This document shows, piece after piece, positions 39,229 through 43,490 of a stretch of DNA of 43,490 nucleotides. Origin of the DNA: a virus; IMG/VR virus record IMGVR_UViG_3300029268_001171, positions 1-43,490 of that record. One strand, 5' to 3'. The notes beneath the pieces were generated by a model. It was not told where the DNA came from, did not search any database, and saw only the letters and a list, made by a program, of their open reading frames with translations. A program made the position numbers and the translations under genes. Positions within the stretch are counted from its first letter, which is position 1. Each line of letters begins with the position of its first letter.

Positions 39229-39642
39229 TCAACTGAGGGCGGCCACGATCGCCTTGAACAGGGAGTCCTTGCGCTTTTGATCGTCCGGCAATTCCTCGTA
39301 TGGGACGAAGCACGGATGTTCCTTTTTCTCGGGGTCTTTGACCGGTCCGTATTTCCATCCGGTGGCTTTTTTCTCTGCCAGCCATGAGTCATGGTTAGCA
39401 CTCGCCGGGGCATCCGGATTTGCGCGGCAGAACTCAACTCCCTTGATGGCGCTGTCGCGTTGCCATTGGGGAGCATCGCCCCAAGGAAGCTGGGAGTCGT
39501 CACCGATGGTTGCGCACCATGCGCGGTTTGTTTCGTGGCACACGATGGCCACCTGTTCGACTGTTGGTGTTGGTATCATTGGTTTTTGGTTGGCCACGCG
39601 GGCGAGTTCACCACTCAGCGGCAGGTGACGCCGTGAAATCAT
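39229..39642 (-). CDS. RyR-domain protein, 137 aa
   Basis: From about residue 30 the protein matches the phage form of the RyR domain (Ryr family): VAIVCHETNRAWCATIGDDS, QLPWGDAPQWQRDSAIKGVE, ANHDSWLAEKKATGWKYGPV and KDPEKKEHPCFVPYEELPDD. These small proteins are widespread in phages and bacteria; their phage function is not known, and nucleotide binding has been suggested for the domain in other settings. ATG 39642 is set by an ATGA overlap with the stop of the upstream ATPase gene. It ends the replication operon before the hairpin at 39189. Confidence 0.85.
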   Translation of the reverse strand: MISRRHLPLSGELARVANQKPMIPTPTVEQVAIVCHETNRAWCATIGDDSQLPWGDAPQWQRDSAIKGVEFCRANPDAPASANHDSWLAEKKATGWKYGPVKDPEKKEHPCFVPYEELPDDQKRKDSLFKAIVAALS

Positions 39643-41405
39643 GCTGTTGGCGACCAGCGGCTGTCCTTTTCGACCACTCGGAACGATTCTTTGAGTTGCT
39701 TCCAGATGCCCCAGAACGTGCGCTCCTTGATTCCAAGCTGCTCGTGGCACAGGGCCATGAGTTCGGACGGCTTGCGGGGCGTCCCGGCGTTCCTGAGAAC
39801 CTCCAGGAGGTCCTCCGGTGTGTATTTGGTCTCGTATTGCCCGGAGTTCTTGCGCTTGGCCCCCTGTTTTTCGACTTCCTCTGGCTGGGCGATCTGCTCC
39901 CAGAAGATGGCGTGCTCGGCGTGCTTGAGATAAACGACGTCGGTAAAGGGAGGGATATGGTCGGTCGTGCCTTCTGGATGCGGGTTGTATTCGCGGAGGC
40001 CCGAGCGCTTCCCTCGCTTGGAAAACCTGAGTTCGAAGTTTCCATTCCCGAGCGAGCGTAAGACATTGACCGCCCGGGCCCAGTTCACGAGTTCTGAGGA
40101 CCCAAAGGCGGCGTAGCTGAAATCGTGGTCCGTCCAGTGGGCTTTGGCTTTGGGATCGGTCGAGGGCTTTCCCGTGTGGTGGAGGAGCATCCAGCAGATG
40201 CCGGTATCGAACGCGATCGGGTTGAGCGTGTTTCTCAAAAACTGGCTGGCAACCTTCTGCGAGGAAATGTCATCGCCGGCGTAGGAGAGGAGCGGATCCA
40301 CCCAGACGAGATCCGGGCCGTATTTGTGGATCAACTTTGCGGCCGAGCGGGCGAAGTCCGTCGAGGTGTGGATCGTGTCGCGCACGAAGATCATGGATTT
40401 CCGCATCTCTTGGATGAACTCCTCCCGGGACGTTCCCTCCGGGATGGGATAGGCTTTCAGCACCCCCTGCATCATCTCTGCCATGTCGCCCGAGTCGTTT
40501 TCGGCCTGGATGAAGAGTGATTTCAGCCGTTTGCCCTTCGTCGGAGCCACCCCGAAAAGCGATCGTGCCTGTGCCCACATCATGCCGGCCTGCATCGCGA
40601 GCGAGGATTTCCCGATGCCGGACTGACCAACCCAGAGAGACGATCCTCCCCGGCAGAGCCAGCGCGAGCCCAAGACAGAATCCGGGTCCTCCTTCGTGTT
40701 GAAATCCAGCATGTGATCGAACGAATGAACCTCGATCCCCTGCTCAAGGCCGCCGGTCGAGAGTGAGATCCTTTCGATCTTCTCCTTGGCAGCCTGGATG
40801 ACATTTCGGATGTCGGCGCCGGGAACGAAGGCCTCGACAGTCAAACTCTCTGTCAGTCCGATGACCTGCCGCAGCGCGTGCTTCTCTTGCAGGATTTCGA
40901 TGTAGTGGTCGATGTTCGCTCCCGTCGGGGTGAACGTCAGCAGGTCGGTGACAAGCGCTGCTCCTCCGACCTTTTCAAGAATCCCCTCGTTCTCCAAGGC
41001 GTTCGTGAGGGTGATCAGGTCGAGCGGTTCGTTGTCGATGTGGAGCTGCTTGATCGCCTCAAAAATCTGCTGGTGTGCTGGGAAATGGAAATGAGAGTTC
41101 CCGATCTTCCCCTCGACCATGAACATGACCTTGCGAGCGATGTCGGGTCCACGTTCGGCAGAGAGCAGGATTGATCCCAAGACCCCCTTTTCCGCATCGA
41201 GGGACTGCGGGAGCGAACGATGGATTTCCGGGAGGTAGGATTGGCGAGCCGGACGAGCCGGACGAGATGTTGGCAACTCTGCCGGCAACGGGTCTTGTAT
41301 GACTCCATGCTTCCGCAATTCGTCCTCGGAAATGCGGCCATTGGGTTCAGGGCGGGCCGCAAGTTCTGCCCGTTTGCGGGCCAGGTCGTCAGCAATTTTG
41401 CTCAT
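39639..41405 (-). CDS. DnaB-N/RepA-like replicative ATPase with C-terminal winged helix, 588 aa
   Basis: Three parts. Residues about 65-175 match the DnaB N-terminal helicase domain (SLPQSLDAEKGVLGSILLSA, FPAHQQIFEAIKQLHIDNEP). Residues about 225-500 are a RecA-like ATPase of the RepA/AAA_25 type, with Walker A SLWVGQSGIGKSSLAMQ (about 256-272), Walker B DLVWVDPLLSYAG and the sensor MLLHHTGKPS. Residues 527-588 form a winged helix also found in the 38659-39174 protein. It is probably the replicative helicase or origin-remodelling ATPase, as hexameric RepA is in plasmids. The mixture of a DnaB-type collar with a RepA-type motor is unusual. Its start and stop both overlap neighbours as ATGA. 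Confidence 0.8.
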   Translation of the reverse strand: MSKIADDLARKRAELAARPEPNGRISEDELRKHGVIQDPLPAELPTSRPARPARQSYLPEIHRSLPQSLDAEKGVLGSILLSAERGPDIARKVMFMVEGKIGNSHFHFPAHQQIFEAIKQLHIDNEPLDLITLTNALENEGILEKVGGAALVTDLLTFTPTGANIDHYIEILQEKHALRQVIGLTESLTVEAFVPGADIRNVIQAAKEKIERISLSTGGLEQGIEVHSFDHMLDFNTKEDPDSVLGSRWLCRGGSSLWVGQSGIGKSSLAMQAGMMWAQARSLFGVAPTKGKRLKSLFIQAENDSGDMAEMMQGVLKAYPIPEGTSREEFIQEMRKSMIFVRDTIHTSTDFARSAAKLIHKYGPDLVWVDPLLSYAGDDISSQKVASQFLRNTLNPIAFDTGICWMLLHHTGKPSTDPKAKAHWTDHDFSYAAFGSSELVNWARAVNVLRSLGNGNFELRFSKRGKRSGLREYNPHPEGTTDHIPPFTDVVYLKHAEHAIFWEQIAQPEEVEKQGAKRKNSGQYETKYTPEDLLEVLRNAGTPRKPSELMALCHEQLGIKERTFWGIWKQLKESFRVVEKDSRWSPTA

Positions 41406-42547
41406 AGTAATGTTCTTTCGTTTGAAACCTCGTAGCCAAGCGACTCATACAGGCTGATCCGGCGCTTCGATTGGGCGCGCAGGAAGTAATGCTGCACATC
41501 GTCGAAATCATTGATGAGCCCATGGGTCTTGTCCTTGAAAGTGCGGAGCACCCGGCCTGTGCGCTGCTCGGCCTTGGCTGCCGACCGGCCGCCCGCGGCG
41601 AGGGTCAGGACATTGGCGCGCGGCACGTCGAGCCCCTCATCGGCCAGGCTCGTTGCAAACATCGTCTTGAGTTCGCCCGCGGCGAATGCCTGGATTGCAT
41701 CCCTGCGCTTCTTCTGGCCCATCTTTGAGAACACGACGACCGAGCCCGGGAGCTGCTCCTGCAGGGCTTGTCCATGTTCGATCGACCCAATGATGATCAA
41801 GTGGGAATCTTGCTTGTGCAGGAGGCCAAGCCTGACGATATCGGAATTCCGTTTTCGGTTGTTTGAGATCCCGATTTCCTGAACCACTTGCCAGATACAT
41901 CGGTTCATCTGCTTTTTCTCATCCTGCGGGGTCCGGAAAAGGAACCGCCATTTCTTCCTTCGCTCATCGTAGAGCGGTTGTGCTGCCTCCTTGACCTCTT
42001 GCTCCATCTCGTTCTCTGCGTTCGGCTGGTGGATGATCACCCGGGCCTTGGCCAGTTGGCCGGCTTGGACAAGGGCCGCCCGCTCCACGATATGGACAAT
42101 CGGACCGATGAGGTAGAAGACATCATTCGCCAGTTCATCGGCTCGTTTTGGGGTAGCCGACAGTCCCCAGCGCCAGCCTTCATTGAATTCCAGAATCTTG
42201 CGGAACTCCGGGGCCGAGATGTGGTGGCACTCGTCGAGGATTACCAAGTCAAAGGACGCGAGCGACATCCCCGCGGCATAGCAACAAATCGTGACATCCG
42301 CATATGTTGGTAGGTCCGTGAACGCATCCAGTGCCCGGCGTGCCTGGTCGCATTGCTCGGTCGTATTGGCCACCCAGGCAACGCGCATCTTCCGCCGGGC
42401 CAACCGCGAGCGGGGAGCGGCCCAGCGATACGTTCCCGCCGCCCCGATGATCGTCTTGCCCGATCCCGCCGGCGCTTGGATGATGCCCCGCCTGTTATCG
42501 ATGAGAGCGGCCACCGCCGGGACTTGGTAATCTCGGAGTTCGATCAT
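41402..42547 (-). CDS. superfamily 2 DEAD/DEAH-type helicase, 381 aa
   Basis: An SF2 helicase with Q/R-like start MIELRDYQVPAVAALIDNRR, Walker A QAPAGSGKTII (residues about 24-34), DECHH box (105-109), the WGLSATPKR motif III (about 130-138), and helicase C motifs including SLADEGLDVPRANVL and AEQRTGRVLRTFKDK. It is of the compact type I restriction/phage UvsW-like class. It probably remodels DNA forks or recombination intermediates during replication or strand repair. Start and stop overlap neighbours as ATGA. The length is complete for a minimal two-RecA-domain helicase. Confidence 0.88.
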   Translation of the reverse strand: MIELRDYQVPAVAALIDNRRGIIQAPAGSGKTIIGAAGTYRWAAPRSRLARRKMRVAWVANTTEQCDQARRALDAFTDLPTYADVTICCYAAGMSLASFDLVILDECHHISAPEFRKILEFNEGWRWGLSATPKRADELANDVFYLIGPIVHIVERAALVQAGQLAKARVIIHQPNAENEMEQEVKEAAQPLYDERRKKWRFLFRTPQDEKKQMNRCIWQVVQEIGISNNRKRNSDIVRLGLLHKQDSHLIIIGSIEHGQALQEQLPGSVVVFSKMGQKKRRDAIQAFAAGELKTMFATSLADEGLDVPRANVLTLAAGGRSAAKAEQRTGRVLRTFKDKTHGLINDFDDVQHYFLRAQSKRRISLYESLGYEVSNERTLL

Positions 42548-43011
42548 AGCCCCAGCCCCTTCGTTACGGTTGTCCGCCTCTCAATGAGCGGGATGTAATC
42601 CGGGTTGAGTTCGATCAGGATTGCCTTGCGCCCGTGTTCGAGCGCGACATGGCCAGTTGTCCCCGAGCCCCCGAAAGGATCGAGCACAGTGTCACCCGGG
42701 CGGGATCCTGCCAGAATGCAGGGAGTGATCAGCGCGGGTGGGAATGTGGCAAAATGGGCCTCTGGATAGGCGTCGCCCATATTCACCCAAGCGGTCCCAT
42801 CGGATTTGAGCACCCGGCGAACCTCGCGGAACACCTCGACCAGCTTCGCAATGAACTCATCGACAGTCGCCTCGAGCCCGATCTGCCCGGCGCACCCATA
42901 ATCCCGCAGGCCCCAGTAAGGCGGCGACGTTACGCAACACTGGACCGAGCAATCCGGGAGCGTCCGGAGCATTTGCAAGGCATCGCCGTTGAGGATTGTC
43001 AAGGCGCTCAT
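42544..43011 (-). CDS. shortened SPPY-type DNA methyltransferase, 155 aa
   Basis: Motif IV CVTSPPYWGLRDYG (residues 26-39) and motif I DPFGGSGTTGHVALEHGR (111-128), with ELNPDYI after it, identify a beta-group DNA methyltransferase (N4-cytosine or N6-adenine) that would modify phage DNA. Usual family members have roughly 250-350 residues, with the target recognition part between the NxGD block and the FATFPP block. Here WVNMGDAYP (76-83) runs straight into EAHFATFPPALITPCILAG, so the whole recognition part is missing, in frame. It may be inactive, need a partner, or be very relaxed. ATG 43011 is set by the ATGA overlap with the upstream gene. Confidence 0.8.
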   Translation of the reverse strand: MSALTILNGDALQMLRTLPDCSVQCCVTSPPYWGLRDYGCAGQIGLEATVDEFIAKLVEVFREVRRVLKSDGTAWVNMGDAYPEAHFATFPPALITPCILAGSRPGDTVLDPFGGSGTTGHVALEHGRKAILIELNPDYIPLIERRTTVTKGLGL

Positions 43012-43208
43012 AACGGCAGGGAGAGTTGAGGGCTGACCGGATTCCACAAGTCCGCCACCGCATAGGTGCGCCGGGTCTTGCACCCCTGCAGGCGGATCGC
43101 TACAAGCCCCTTCTCGCGGTCCAGTTCGACAACGATATTCCGATCCTTCCCGCGGTAATTAACCTTCGCGCGGACCCACCGTGAGAGGTGCATTCGGGAT
43201 TTACTCAT
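43008..43208 (-). CDS. small hypothetical protein, 66 aa
   Basis: ATG 43208 overlaps the stop of the preceding gene as ATGA, and its own stop overlaps the methyltransferase start as ATGA, so the frame is well supported. The product starts MSKSRMHLSRWVRAKVNYRG and continues RNIVVELDREKGLVAIRLQG, a short beta-barrel-like, basic protein that could be an SH3/OB-like nucleic-acid binder. No known family is recognised. Lying between two DNA methyltransferase remnants, it could be a recognition or regulatory partner for the shortened methyltransferase. Confidence 0.6.
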   Translation of the reverse strand: MSKSRMHLSRWVRAKVNYRGKDRNIVVELDREKGLVAIRLQGCKTRRTYAVADLWNPVSPQLSLPL

Positions 43209-43441
43209 GGGAGACTCCCTCCAAGAGCGAGCCACGCTGCGGCAACCACTGCCGGAACCTGTCCATCTCCAACGGCGCTGATGCGGTCCACCCGATGGGC
43301 CACCCCGATGAGCTTTGCGCCGAGAATTCCGCCACCAGCGCCCGCGAAAAGCGCCAGCTCATTCCGTGTTGCCTCAATGAAAAAAGACACTTTGGGGTAA
43401 AATAGTTTTGTCTCCTTTGGCGGATAGCGAGGCTTGTTCAT
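43205..43441 (-). CDS. internally deleted C5-cytosine methyltransferase remnant, 78 aa
   Basis: Residues 29-46 (LALFAGAGGGILGAKLIG) are motif I of a phage cytosine-5 DNA methyltransferase. Directly after comes GVAHRVDRISAVGDGQVPAV (46-65) and an AAAW helix, which is the C-terminal motif IX/X region of the same enzymes. The PC catalytic block, ENV, the QxRxR motif and target recognition domain are all absent, so about 200-300 residues have been lost in frame. It cannot be an active methyltransferase. The stop overlaps the next ATG (ATGA), so it is still translated as the first gene of the operon. The first 28 residues are not typical of the family, and a later start is possible. Confidence 0.65.
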   Translation of the reverse strand: MNKPRYPPKETKLFYPKVSFFIEATRNELALFAGAGGGILGAKLIGVAHRVDRISAVGDGQVPAVVAAAWLALGGSLP

Positions 43442-43442
43442 A

Positions 43443-43490
43443 AACGCCCGGAGGGCGAGGTAGCGGCAGCCCGAGCCCGAAGGGCTGAGC
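43443..43490. repeat. GC-rich inverted repeats at the right edge
   Basis: CGCCCGGAGGGCG (43444-43456) and AGCCCGAAGGGCT (near 43473-43487) are small hairpins in the last bases of the window, upstream of the 78-aa gene. They look like dispersed intergenic repeats. No promoter could be seen before the window ends. Confidence 0.45.

Noticed and set aside
39189-39240. tRNA or tRNA 3' half (possible attP)
   Set aside because: A T-arm-like hairpin is present, but no acceptor, D-arm or proper anticodon loop can be formed.

Overview
This window looks like most of the genome of a temperate, podovirus-like phage or prophage. The phage assignment rests on a large terminase, a P22/N4-type portal, a scaffold-like protein, an N4 gp56-like major capsid protein, two tail-adaptor-like proteins, a tyrosine recombinase, and a huge 'polyvalent' protein of 5,884 residues. 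The DNA is GC-rich, and almost every gene is on the minus strand. No endolysin or holin was recognised. The host cannot be named from the sequence. The 7-8 bp tandem arrays between genes, the end of an ISAzo13-type transposase at the left edge, and the style of the structural proteins suggest Verrucomicrobiota or a related PVC lineage (inference, modest confidence).

Layout, left to right. 1-96: end of a transposase. 111-3315: small proteins and two adaptor-like tail or neck proteins. 3406-6261: major capsid and scaffold-like gene. 6340-7848: two plus-strand genes of unknown function, the second of lower GC. 7862-11561: two glycosyltransferase genes, a SAM methyltransferase, a DUF551-like protein and a cold-shock protein. 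11640-13883: portal. 13976-14050: a tRNA with CAU anticodon and initiator-like features. 14109-14450: a small zincin. 14447-32101: the giant polyvalent gene. 32105-32890: a Pro/Ala/Gln-rich protein encoded just upstream of it. 32993-33517: a plus-strand exported protein. 33518-38493: terminase, HNH endonuclease, integrase and accessory genes. 38494-38662: a repeat-rich candidate origin. 38659-43441: a replication and DNA-modification operon joined by ATGA stop/start overlaps (winged-helix protein, RyR protein, DnaB/RepA-like ATPase, DEAD helicase and two shortened DNA methyltransferases). No stretch above 300 bases lacks a gene. The largest gaps are 575-734 (tandem arrays), 1611-1734 (inverted repeat), 37871-37980 (nothing beyond a degenerate promoter-like motif) and 38494-38658 (iteron-like repeats).

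The most unusual feature is the giant gene. Its recognisable modules are a helical virion-like N-terminus, a zincin-like domain, a DdrB-like ParB domain, a zeta-type kinase, an adenine methyltransferase, an SNF2-like helicase, a sigma-70-like domain and a hydrophobic C-terminal domain. They are joined by low-complexity linkers. Five of these linkers are overprinted, all in the same +1 frame, by small ORFs of 39, 74, 45, 119 and 67 codons that look like genuine proteins. Two of the five have near-ideal Shine-Dalgarno sites. The simplest reading is that a row of separate genes and small intervening genes was welded into one reading frame while the small genes stayed intact.

A second system is a repeated promoter, TTGACAGCTT(G/C)AAGC, with a 15-base spacer to a TGTAGG/TATACG-like -10 box. 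A start codon lies only 8-10 bases further on, so these transcripts should be nearly leaderless. The sigma-like domain in the giant, probably ejected, protein is an obvious but untested candidate for recognising it.
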